Of a DNA stretch of 28,563 nt, positions 1 through 9,561 are shown in pieces. The notes under the pieces are model-generated. The model searched no databases, was not told where the DNA came from, and saw only the letters and a program-made list of their open reading frames with translations. The DNA comes from Zygnema cylindricum (lineage: Eukaryota; Streptophyta; Zygnematophyceae; Zygnematales; Zygnemataceae): assembly GCA_037447655.1 (NCBI GenBank), contig JBBHKE010001900.1:1-28563 (forward strand), given 5' to 3'. Position 1 is the stretch's first letter, and each line of letters opens with the position of its first letter. The translations under genes were made by a program, and so were the position numbers.

Positions 1-226
1 ACACACACACACACACACATTTTTTGGTTTTTCTTTGTCAGTTTGTCTGTTAAATGTGTCTTTTTTTTCACCCCTTTTTTGAGTTTGGGTTTCTCAACTT
101 CTTATCATTTGAACCGCACTCTTTAAACATGTTATTTATATATTTTAATAATTTTCACCTCTTTTTTCTGCTCTCTCTTCTTTTCTTTTTTTTATTTATT
201 TTTTTTGTTTTTTTTGTTTTAAACAG

Positions 227-1901
227 CACTAGACTTCTATGGAGCTTTGAGATCCAAAACTTACGATGACAAAATCCTTGAGGTTTGTTAATAAGACCTC
301 AACTTTTTTTCAACTTTTTTTTTCTTAGAAACGTTGTTTTACGTCACATTTTTTACGGGTTTTAGGACATTTTTTGAAAGATTTTTAATGGTTTCTAAAA
401 TTTCAATTTTTTGATTCTGAGGCTCCATTTTTTTTTTCCCAAGGGTTTTTTAGGTTTTTTCCATCACAACTCGTTAAATTCACAATCAAGTTCCTTATTC
501 CTCATTTTAGTCTACTTTTAAGATTCAATCTAACTTATTAAAAATGTAATTTTACTTTGTAAGGTTATAATACGTTTTTTCGAGATAAAAATGGGGAAAC
601 AAGTCATATTTTTTTACTTTTGGTTAAAGTCTTAGCCAATATCATGAAAACTAATAACTTATTGTATTGAAAAAACCAAAAATAAACGTCTACCCAAAAA
701 CAATAAACGGTTAACATTCTTAAACTATTGCTAAAAACTTAAATTGTTAAATTCTGAAGTTCTTTTTCTTAAGATTCTTTGATTAAACAAACTAATTAAT
801 TTATTAATTAAATCTCTAATTTTTTTTGGGGGGGGGGAGAGAGAGAGAGGGTTTTTTGCAGTGGGTGAGAGAGATAGGGGGGGCGGAAAAAATGGGACCC
901 CTTTTGGTAAAAAAGGGACATGATCCTAAATGGGTACAACCCACTGTCGACCCTCCAAAGGTATTTTTTTTTCATAAAATATCAATAAATAAATAAATAT
1001 TAAAAAAGAGAGAAAAAAAAAAGGAATTGTTTCAGAACTGTCATTAAGAAAAAAATAATTAAAGCGGGTTCTTTACTGGAATTTTTTATTCTTTTAAGTT
1101 TTTTTTCCTACTATTTTTTTCTGGTTTTTACTGGTTTTGTTTTCTAAGGAATTCATAATTTTTTTCTGAATTTTCTAAAACAAATCTATGTTTCTTCTGT
1201 ATTCTCCCTTTTTCTTTTTCTTTTTTTTTGTTTTTCTCCTTTTTTTCTGATTTTTTTTCTGCATTTTCTTGATTGAGGGAAGGTTTGATTTTTTTTCGTT
1301 TTTGCCGACTTTTTCTAATTTTCAGTTTTTCAGTTTTTCTGTTTTTCAGTTTTCCAGTTTTGGGATTCTGAGTTATTGTCGTCGCGGGTTTTGCTGAGTT
1401 TTTTTAAGTTTTTTTCGGTTTTTGTTTTTTTTTAGTTTTTTCAGTTTTATGGTTTCAAGTTTTTCAGTTTTTGGGTTTTTGAGTATATTTGAATTTCTAT
1501 TAGTTTTTTTAGTATTTGAGTTCCGGGTTTTTTTGAGTCTTCCAAAACCTTACAAAAATCCTGAACAAACCTTAAAGAAACCCTGAAAAACCTAAAAAAA
1601 AGCCTTAAATACCCTTCGAAAACCCTAAAAACCCTACTCAAGAACAAACACCCAGAAAGAAAATGTTAAAACCCTACAAAATACCCTAAAAAAAATCCTT
1701 AAAAAAACAGTAAAAAAACCTAAAAAAACTTATAATAAAACCCGAAAAACTTTTTTATTTTTTTTGCAGCAAAATGTGAAGGATTTGATCGAAGCCGGTT
1801 TCCAACTCGTGGAGGAGCAAAAAAAAGTGATGGAAATGAGATTATCGGACGATTATATGAAAAAACAAACAGGAGGAGGAGGCCTCCTTGGTTTCTCTTA
1901 G
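227..1901 (+). CDS. Rubisco activase / activase-like AAA+ protein, C-terminal three exons (5' partial)
   Basis: Three exons join in phase: 227-282, 862-960 and 1770-1901 (stop TAG 1899-1901). Each is bounded by AG/GT (acceptors AAACAG, TTTTGCAG and TTTTTGCAG; donors GTTTGT and GTATTT). The joined C-terminus is 94 residues and begins LDFYGALRSKTYDDKILE. This matches the post-AAA region of Rubisco activase, where the family reads (I/L)DFFGALRARVYDDEV. It continues WVREIGGAEKMGPLLVKK and then NVKDLIEAGFQLVEEQKKVM, which corresponds to the helical YEKLMEYGNMLVMEQ segment. The protein ends GGGGLLGFS and has no redox-type Cys extension, so it could be the beta-type activase or the activase-like plant paralogue. 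Family role: ATP-driven removal of inhibitory sugar phosphates from Rubisco in the chloroplast stroma. The Walker motifs and transit peptide lie left of the window. Intron 1 is 579 bp and intron 2 is 809 bp. Confidence 0.85.
961..1769 (+). other. Intron with T-rich half followed by A-rich telomere-like half
   Basis: This is the intron between the last two activase exons. Its left part (about 1080-1540) is built of TTTTTCAG/TTTTTCTG words. At about 1545 the composition switches to A-rich words such as AAAACCCT and CCTAAAAA, which run to about 1750. The two halves are partly complementary, so the transcript could fold on itself. I see no coding sequence in it. Confidence 0.7.
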
Positions 1902-2146
1902 AGGAAAGGGGAGAGAGGAAAAATAAAAGCTTTTTTTCCCCCTTTTTGCTTTTTCTTTTCTTCTTTCTTTCTTTTTTTTCCTTCTTTTTGTTCTTAGTTT
2001 GAGAGGTTATCCTGCTTGGTTTTTCTTAGAGAAGAGGAGAGGAGAGGAGAGGAGAGGAAAAAAATGGTATTTTTCCTCTTTATATTTTTTACTGAGTTTT
2101 AAGAGATTTATCTCCTGGGTTTCTCTCAGAGGAGAGGGGAGATAAA
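1881..2146 (+). repeat. Local triplication of the activase exon-end / 3' flank motif
   Basis: Three diverged copies lie at about 1881-1925, 2011-2062 and 2111-2146. Each has the core CTTGGTTTCTCTTAGAGG or a close variant, followed by a GGGGAGA or GGAGA run. The first copy includes the stop codon of the activase gene. The third copy contains TTTATCTCC (2108-2116) and its perfect complement GGAGATAAA, which could form a hairpin. Spacing is about 100-130 bp. Confidence 0.6.
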
Positions 2147-2973
2147 AAACCCGTAATTTTCTTTCTTTTTTTGTTTTTCTTTTCATTTTTTTTTTTTTTT
2201 TATCTGGGTGTTGTTTACCCTTTTTTATTGGTCTATAATTTTGGTATTTAATGATAGGCGAGGCAATGAGAAGTAAAAAGATTTGGAAAAGATAAAAGAT
2301 TTGGCACTTTTTTTTTTGAAGGATCTGTTTAGGATTTGTTTGTTGATTTTAAAACCAATGGGAGTGGGAGAAAAATTAGAATTGTTAATGGAAGGTTATT
2401 TTTTTAGGATAGGTTTTTTTTCCTCGTTTAATTGATGTAAAATTCTTGGTTCAAACAAGTTTTTATTTATCAAATGGACATTGTTTTGACTTTTGCAAAA
2501 ACTAAAGTTATTTGAACCATGGATTTTTTTTTTTTGGGTCTTTTATGGTCTTAAATTATTTCAAGAACGTTTTGTTTTGTTTTTGTCTTTTCTCGTAAAT
2601 TTTTGTGATATTTTTTTCCCTTTATATTCATTTTTACTTTTTAAGATCTTAGTATGAATAAATCTTTGTACTATTTTGTAAACGGAATTATTGATTTGTA
2701 AATAGTTTTTTTCCCCCGAGAAATTGTGGAGTTTTTGTTTTGGCGGTGTATTCTCTATCCACTTTATTTTGTATTTTTATCATATGGTTTTTTATTTTTT
2801 CTTCTTCATTAGGTGGTTTATGACTTTCTAAAGTCAAATATTATTGTAGTTTGTGACTTTAAATATGATTTAGATGGTCTATATGTTTAATTGATTTATA
2901 CTTTTTTTTATTTTATGTTTGGATGGTTTCTCCATAGCGAGATCTAATTTTCTCAAATTAGGGTTTTTTTTAT
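2147..2973. other. AT-rich 3' flank / intergenic
   Basis: T-rich single-copy-looking sequence with many poly-T runs. I see no convincing open frame, RNA gene or repeat apart from homopolymers. It probably holds the rest of the activase 3' UTR. Confidence 0.5.
2657..2662 (+). promoter_or_regulatory. Candidate poly(A) signal of the activase gene
   Basis: AATAAA is followed by TTTGTA and TTTTGTAAA in a T-rich context, as in plant 3' ends. An earlier AATAAA lies at 1922-1927, only 20 nt after the stop codon. The site actually used cannot be decided from sequence alone. Confidence 0.3.
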
Positions 2974-3118
2974 GTGAGGAAATTAATTATGTGAAGAAAC
3001 TAATTTGTGAGGAAATCAGTTATTTTAGAAAATTAATTATAAGAGAAAAATTAATTGTGCGAGGAGACTAATCATGGAGGAAATTAACCACGTATGGAAC
3101 TTAATTATTTGAGGAAAC
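2974..3118 (+). repeat. 17-bp minisatellite, about 8-9 copies
   Basis: Degenerate head-to-tail units with consensus GTGAGGAAATTAATTAT. Successive units read GTGAGGAAATTAATTAT, GTGAAGAAACTAATTT, GTGAGGAAATCAGTTAT, TTTAGAAAATTAATTAT and so on, ending near TTGAGGAAAC. The period is close to 17 bp throughout despite base changes. Confidence 0.8.
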
Positions 3119-3424
3119 GAAAACAAAAACAAAAAAAAAGTAAAAAAAAAGCCTGGATCTGACAGCAAACCATTTGGATCCACGAACGAAATAAAAAAGA
3201 AAATTAAAGTTAAAAACGCCGTAAAAGATCAAACAACAAAAGAGTCAATAAGAATGCAAAACATAAAACAAAACATAAAAAAGTTGAATAAAACTAACAA
3301 CCCAAAAGAGGGCTCACCTCCATAAATTCCTATCTCCAATATAAAAGGAGGTTCGAAACACGACAACAGTCCTTCGTTTGATTTAGGGTTTTTCTTTCAG
3401 GTGATTGGAAGGCTCTCCATCCGA

Positions 3425-3840
3425 AAAATGTGTATCTAATAATTACAAAAAATATCGTTATTAAGCATCTTGTTATTTGTGACACGAGAATAAAAAGAGA
3501 GTCGAGTTTCTAGTGGTTCCTTTATACTCGGTGAAGATGCCCTTTCCTCTTTTTGATGTACGGTACTACACGGTGTATCGCTATTAGTGTAAAGGTTTTT
3601 TTGCCACTTAAAATCATCTTTTTTCCGTACACACGTCCAATTTTCGGTTACAGTTCGCCGGTCCGAAGGCGAGAATCTCGCCATTCAATCGCAACCATTT
3701 TATTTTTTTATATTTTTTGGGCAAAGTTTTGCATTATTTGGTGGCCAGTATCATTTCCGTACAGGTCCAGACCCACATTCCAGAGCGACATTTTTTTGTG
3801 GAGTTGTGAAATTGTAAAGTTTCACAACTTTTTCGTATAA
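3425..3840 (+). repeat. Dispersed repeat, copy A (similar to 17341-17565)
   Basis: It shares ordered blocks with 17341-17565: a block like CACGGTGTATCGCTATTAG followed by a T run, a CCGTACAC/CCGTGAACAC block, a CAGTTCGCCGG / CAGTTTCCATGG block, GAATCTCGCC versus AATTCTCACC, and TTTTTTGTGGAG. Copy A has about 95 extra bases near its end. No coding capacity is evident. Possible non-autonomous element. Confidence 0.5.
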
Positions 3841-4372
3841 ATTATTTGGGTTTTGTTGGATCTCCATCCGAGAATACTGATTGGTCCTCCAAGTCGATGT
3901 TTTAAACAGTTTTAATACGCTTGACCAAGACTTTCTTTTCCAAAGCTTAGTGGGTACCTAAATAAATCACCAATTACCTTAAATTTCCTTTTGTCCGATC
4001 CATTTATTCTTTTTTTTTTCTTTGATCAAAAACCTATCTTTTCTTGGTCGATAAGTGTCTTCGTTTCTCTTTCTTTTTCGACGGCCACATGTTAGGAGAA
4101 GAGCCCTTTAGAAGGACCCTTATTCTCCCTTGCTTATTATAATACTTATATTATTATAGTAATTTTCACTTCCCCTTTCCCTTTTTATATTAATCCCTTC
4201 CATTTCTTAATGATTCCCACATTATCGTCTCCATGCAGCAAGTTTTTCCGTTATACAACTTTTTCGGAGACCGAAAAGTTGAACTTAACCTTTCTCCTTC
4301 TTTGTCGTATTCTAATCTCCCTTCTTTCTTAGCTACCTTCTTTTTTAACTACCTCTATATTCACCCGTTGTC
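3841..4372. other. Intergenic, nothing recognised
   Basis: AT-rich sequence with pyrimidine runs. No gene, RNA or clear repeat found. Confidence 0.5.
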
Positions 4373-4724
4373 CTCCCCTCCCCTTCCTCTCCCTCCCCCC
4401 CCTCCTTTGTAAGACATATACCCCCTTTAAGAGATCGCCCAATGGGAATTTTCCACTATATTTTGGGTCTAAAGGCTCTAATTGCAACTTTTGCCTCTAT
4501 TCTATTTTCAACTTCAAGGGGCGGGAGGGAGGGGAGGAGGAGGGAGGAGGGGAGAGAGGGGAACGGGGAGGGGGAAGGCGGAAGGTTTAATGTCTAAAGG
4601 AGGGGAGGCGATTGTTGCATACTTGCGGAGTTGGCAGTCTTACTGCCTCAACGCTCGTTCTTGCTTTGTGGATGGAGAGAGAGAGGGGGGGAAGGGGAGG
4701 GGGGGGGAGGGGGAGGGAGGGAGG

Positions 4725-4783
<59 letters not shown>
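4373..4783 (+). repeat. Polypyrimidine tract, then G-rich polypurine tracts and (GA)n
   Basis: 4373-4408 is almost pure C/T (CCCTCCCC-type). 4517-4580 and 4680-4731 are nearly pure G/A with many runs of three or more G. They end in a perfect (GA) microsatellite at 4729-4783, about 27 units. The C-rich and G-rich tracts are mutually complementary in composition. Open frames here (RERERE / SLSLSL) are artefacts of the dinucleotide repeat. Confidence 0.9.
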
Positions 4784-4785
<2 letters not shown>

Positions 4786-5339
4786 CTTTTCCTCCACCAA
4801 TCATCCCTCGAGTTTTGGACAATATCTTTTCTCTTCCCTTTCCAACAGTCTCTTTTGGAGGTGGCTTGTTGCATGTTGTCCTTTCCTCTATAAAATGTGT
4901 AGGCTTTCTCTACACTAATTATTAAGCCAGTCAATTGAGTCCAATATCTAATTACAATTTACTTTATGACTAGTGCACAACATTGTTTTGAAAAGTATTT
5001 GGATACAACTATATTTTTTGAAATTTCGAGAATTTGGGGGTCAATTAGGGAAAGATTCCCGAAAGGAAAAAAAATGAGTCGTCCAAAGTTCAAACCGAGA
5101 AACTAATTGTGGAGGGAGGCAAGCTAAATTGAAAAAAAAGGTGAAAGAAACTAACGCACAAAAGAAATGCAAGTAAAACAAAGACACTCAAAGAAGCAAT
5201 AATCATTAACGTAAGGACACAACTTGTGCTTAAACCAAAGTAACCTAACCATAACTCAACATGGCTAAAGATCTACGAAAAAACAACCTCTTTAAGTCCC
5301 ATTAAGTGCGGGGGAGCACATTGGGGGAGCTCGAAAACA
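4784..5339. other. Intergenic, left flank of the LINE relic
   Basis: No gene seen. The sequence becomes A-rich (5060-5250) next to the LINE-derived region. It may include the decayed 3' UTR of the element, which runs on the minus strand. Confidence 0.4.
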
Positions 5340-5341
5340 TG

Positions 5342-6445
5342 TCAAAGGTCCAAAATCACATCAGCCGATTGAAGGAGGATAGAAGCTTGCACTCGCTTTA
5401 AAACCACATACAAACATTGACGACAAAATAAGGACGGTAACATATTGGCTCCTATGACCCCCTCTCTCAAAAGAGCGTCGACCACATGTTTGGAGAAACA
5501 AGCCCAAAGCACCATTTGAACAACCAACTACCTTGACCCCCATCGGATTAACCTCATGTATTGTATCTCAGTGTGCATACTCAGGTTTGTTAGCCGCGTC
5601 ACGGGCAACCACTCCAAACCTATTGAGTCGTTTGACCGTGTCTCTATTCGAGACAATGTCATCAAGTATAGGATGTGCACCATCGAGTCGTACAATATCA
5701 ATCCAACGCGAATGAACAATATGTGAATCCTCATGCTGGGTAGAATATACCCCCTCATAAGCGATAGTCGCAACAGTGTCGCTAATAATGTCGTGCACCT
5801 TAATCAATTCTCCCCATAGGAGAAACCAAGCAAATGGATGTCATGGGCTAAAAGACACAAACACACGAGCAAAAGAGAGAGCCAAGTAAAGGTGGATGAG
5901 AGAGGTTGAGTTTGAACTTGTGGGCATTGGTAAATTGAGCAACGTGAAAAGTAGAGTGGATAAAATAGGTGTAGCTAATAGCCAGGCTCTTGAAGTAGGC
6001 CCACCGCAAGAGAGAAAGCACGAACGAGAAGAATCAAAGTGAAGCGTCTTGAGAAGCTCGAATTGATTGATAGCGACAACTTTATTAGACATAGACTCTT
6101 TCGCACACGCAACTGATTTTGCCACCAGGGTCGGAGAAAATCGACATATTCGCTAAGTGAAGAGGAGGAAAGAACATGACGCTTCCAAAATGAACCAATA
6201 GAAAGTGAAGACACCGTCCGAAACACGAGAGAGAACAGTATCAAGAATGGGGGTATCCCCAACAAAAATTGAGCAACAATAGTGGAGGCAATCAGGCACC
6301 AACTTCTCAAGTAGACATCGGACGCCACACTTGCCATATATAGTAAGTCCAACCCTCCCACAAAGACAGTAAGGGATGCTTGAATGCGAGTCGTGTGCCC
6401 AAACTCGCGATAAGCCCCACATATCAAATTGTGGAAGATATCCAT
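5342..6445 (-). pseudogene. LINE C-terminal region (connection and tail), frameshifted
   Basis: This continues the RT relic. FDDRLMDIFHNLICG is followed by HTTRIQASLTVFVGGL, where the family has an HxxQASLPxxxGGLGL box, and then by ASVASDVYLRSW. A different frame carries FLSCGGPTSRAWLLATP (family: SxxGPxAxAWL). A further frame at 5568-5807 has HDIISDTVATIAYEG and RWIDIVRLDGAHPILDDIV. This is the terminal block with a DIV...DV(V/T)-type acidic pattern that could derive from a nuclease-like fold. The last piece, near 5360-5500, resembles the family's terminal helix. At least three frame changes separate these blocks. Confidence 0.7.
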
Positions 6446-6455
6446 GAGGCGATCA

Positions 6456-7535
6456 TCAAAGGCGGAAAGAGATGAGATAAATGTTGGGAGGGGAAGTGCG
6501 GGTAAAGTAAGAGGGGCAGTGGGGGAAGTACTTTATAAAAAGAGCAAAAGCCTCTTGGGGATCAGGAATGTTGGGGAGGTCATCCATGTGGGACAAATCT
6601 GTTTGAAGAGAAAAATGAAGAAGCTGGGAAACAAAAGTATTCGAAGTTAACGAGCAACCCAACACACGAATGCCGCCGGATGGAGGAGTTTGAAACACGA
6701 GGGGAAGTCAAGGGGGAGTTAAATAAGGAGTAATATCATGAGGTGATTAGACAATGCACTTCAACTGTTGAACGGAAGGGTCGACTTTTGCCAAACGATA
6801 TTTGAAAAGGTTATAGGCTGGCACAACTTGGTCCATAGGTTTGAAAATATGGGTATCTTCGTTCTCGAATGGAAGAAGCACGAAGCGAATGCGGCAACGG
6901 AAGCGAGGAGGGCCCGATAATGAGCAAGAGCAAACAAAGGTTCCCCTAGAGGGTTGCCCTGATGAGTTCCGACTGTTAGTTGGGAAGGAGAGGTTATGGT
7001 TAAGGAATAAAAGGCTCGCACAAAAGCGAATACTTGAACAATCAGGGAAAGGACAACCATATCCGTTCCACCGTATTTAAGGCGTTGGAATCATCGACTT
7101 AGAAGACTAACCAATCCTAATGGAGATCGAACAAAACTCGAATCCCGTGGACCACGACCTCATAACCCCCCGGAGTTGCCAATCCAACCCGATGAGGAGA
7201 AAAGCAATGGTGAAATGAGGGCTAGGGTTAGATACTCATGGCACGGGCCACCAATCGGTATAAACCTCTCCCACGGCAATTAGGGCGGATTTTCCCCCAG
7301 TTGGTCTGGTGATAACCACTAGACGAGGCGTCGTGGGAAGACCACAAAACCGAGAGGGATCAGTTCCACTAACAATAAAGGGACGTACTCGAAAAAACAT
7401 ATCGCGAAATAACTTGTACTGTACTTCGTGGACCCCCTGCTTAAATATGAGGGGAAGCTGTAAGGGCCTCAATGAAAGCATCGCGGTCCAAAAAGAGAAG
7501 GGCTTAGTGAGCTTCACCACCCCACCCCACCCCAC
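6456..7535 (-). pseudogene. LINE reverse transcriptase domain, frameshifted
   Basis: Reading from 7535 down, the RT core switches frame several times. KIRP sits in one frame, LIAVGEV in a second, and LYRLVARAM is back in the first (7237-7300). VGLATPGGYEVV (7140-7185) is followed by an in-frame TAG and TAA before and inside VDDSNALNTVER, the catalytic-Asp box usually read as VD(F/V)xNAFNTV. GTHQGNPLGEPLFALA is the GxxQGDPLGP box with Asp changed to Asn. The YxDD-like box, near 6850-6867, reads NEDTHIF and lacks the paired Asp. GIRVLGCSLTSNTF and DLPNIPDPQEAFAL are the conserved post-palm segments. RT activity is not expected. Confidence 0.75.
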
Positions 7536-9561
7536 TTGTGGATTTTTTATAGTTTTAATGTTTGATTTTGTTCTTTGTAGAGTTTTTCATTCACTCCATT
7601 AGATTCCCTTTTTTTTTTTTTTTCATGGCTGATTTGGTTTTTACAGTGACCTTGTTTTCTTTTCCTTTCATTTAATCTTGTGTGATTTTCACCTTCATTA
7701 AGATAAGTTTATCGCTATTCGATTGAAACGATCTGTTTTCAGTTTCCCTTATTCTGTTTCCATGTCAAAAGGAATCTCGGGACTTGTCAAAATATCAATT
7801 TATAATGCATTGACAACATCTTTGGAGAGCACCAGTAAATATGTCAATCATTTTTATTGCAAATCTTGTTTCTGGTTTGATCATGATGTATTCTTCCAAA
7901 CGAAGAATTTGTACCAGCTTTTGGTTTCCATTTTCTATACTTTGTAAAAAATAGAAATATATATGAATGCAAAAATACAACAGACCGTGTTCACTCAATC
8001 ATAATCAAAAGCCAAATAGATTAATAAATATCCACAAGACTTATTAATATGTACGAGGTTTCTTTAGGGTTTTGAATGATTCCATTATAAAGTATTCACC
8101 GATAAACACCAAAGAACTCTAACAGTCGTGTCATAAAATTTTAAAACTCCCCAGTTGCAGGTATTTTTGCGTTGTATGGAGAAAGAACCACACTACACAT
8201 CAACTGAAAATCAGTCCAATACACATTTAAACAAAAAATCAGAAGATTACTGTCTACAACTACACATTGTCAATTTTATGTTTTCTTGCATATTTATTTC
8301 CCATTGTATTCAGGTACATTTCCAACATAATTCACCTAATAATGAAATTTTCATCCAACTCCATATGATGTGTTTGCCCATCACCTAGACATTCGCCAAA
8401 AAGTTAGAGGAAGTTTATTATGGAAATTGAAAGTTAGGAGAATCTTTCACATTACAAGTATTCACTAAATTGACTGTTTGAAACACCAATGAAATGATTT
8501 GTTCAACACAAACAGCTGCAACAAAAATAAACAACCAAATACTATCCAATGTTGAAAAAAAAATCTCGTCATTACCTTAGAATAAACCAAATGTTTTCAC
8601 TGTTAAAGACTGGAAAACTAGACATCTATAAAAGGACAAATAAACTACTTTTTGAAGGAGAATACACCGGAAATTGCCCGGTAGTCGAATCATTTCAAAT
8701 CAATGAAATTAAAAACTACAGCCAGAGAGACATTTTGGCTCTATATTTTAAGACCGAAAAAAAAATATCTGCGATTGGCTTAAATAACCTGAGACAAGCA
8801 AAATTGAAAACAGGAAAATCCACCACTGGAAAAGGAAATCAAGTCTACACCTGTCATTTTTTGACAAGTTACAATACATAAATAGCTTCTAATATCGTTT
8901 ACAAGCCATACAATTATGAACATGTAAACCGATGTTATATAGCTAACTTTCACAGTTATATGGTACACAATAACTTACAAATCATGGTTTCAACTTCTTC
9001 TAAAATCATCTCCCTACTTTTTAAAAATAAGCAGAACTTGCGTGAAACGTGATGAAGGTATATGACGAGGAAGAAATGAGAGGGGAGCTCGGCCCCGCTT
9101 CAAAGAACCCAGGTAGAAAAGAATGCAACTGATTTAGTATTGGTTTAGTAAAGCAAAAAGTCTCATAACTCACGGTCGGGAAGCGACAGACGTGAGAAAG
9201 AGGAGAGGGAGAGAGAGAGAGAGAGAATGAGAAGAGAGATATTCAATATACTAACGAACAAGAAATGCAAAGAACTTAAGTGTCTTCTTGCAGCTAAATG
9301 CACCGGGGAGAGGGAGAAAGACAAAAAGACAGCGAGATTGAGAGAAAGGAGAGGGGGGAGAAAAGCCAGAGTGAGAGAGAGGAAAGTAAGACAAGGAAAA
9401 ATAAGAAATTAAAAGAGACACAGAGAGGAGATGAGACAGAGGAGATGGAACCTTGGTCGACAACTTTCCTCTACAGAAAATATGCCTGAACAAAAACCCT
9501 AACATGAATAACATGATACATGTCCAATCCTCCAGTTTTTCCCTCGTCTCCTTCCCAAATT
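7536..9561. other. AT-rich intergenic / 3' flank of the Q-rich gene
   Basis: Mostly AT-rich, with no convincing gene. An open frame at 8549-8881 (110 aa) has no recognisable domain and unremarkable composition, so I do not call it. 9201-9470 is GA-rich (GAGAGA words). The minus-strand 3' UTR of the Q-rich gene should occupy the right part. Confidence 0.5.
7780..7925 (-). mobile_element. Possible Ty1/copia RNase H end scrap
   Basis: The minus strand encodes IKPETRFAIKMIDIFTGALQ, which resembles the copia integrase-RT-RNase H end (typically xxxNQxADIFTKAL). Only the DIFTxAL-like core and spacing match. A stop codon follows shortly and no other copia part is nearby. Chance similarity is possible. 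Confidence 0.25.

Larger units (their letters stand above)
5340..7535 (-). mobile_element. Decayed non-LTR retrotransposon (LINE) relic
   Basis: On the minus strand, successive broken frames carry consecutive parts of a LINE polyprotein in the right order: RT fingers/palm, RT palm end, thumb/connection and C-terminal tail. Recognisable pieces are KIRP/LIAVGEV/LYRLVARAM, VGLATPGGYEVVVHGIRVLF, VDDSNALNTVER, GTHQGNPLGEPLFALA, GIRVLGCSLTSNTF, DLPNIPDPQEAFAL, and IISDTVATIAYEG with RWIDIVRLDGAHPILDDIV. These match the arrangement of a LINE family seen in plants, algae and some invertebrates. Frameshifts and stops show it is dead. No 5' endonuclease part is seen, so it is probably 5'-truncated near 7535. 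I found no clear target-site duplication. Confidence 0.8.

Noticed and set aside
1-269. 71-aa frame at the left edge
   Set aside because: T-rich intron sequence; its last part overlaps the activase exon in the wrong frame.
3290-3370. GGTTCGAA word suggesting a tRNA T-loop
   Set aside because: No acceptor stem, D-arm or anticodon arm could be placed around it.
4482-4925. Open frames with RERERE or SLSLSL runs on both strands
   Set aside because: They are produced by the (GA)n repeat, which is open in several frames, and have no other protein character.
8549-8881. 110-aa ATG frame on the + strand
   Set aside because: No recognisable domain, AT-driven composition and no neighbouring splice or promoter evidence.
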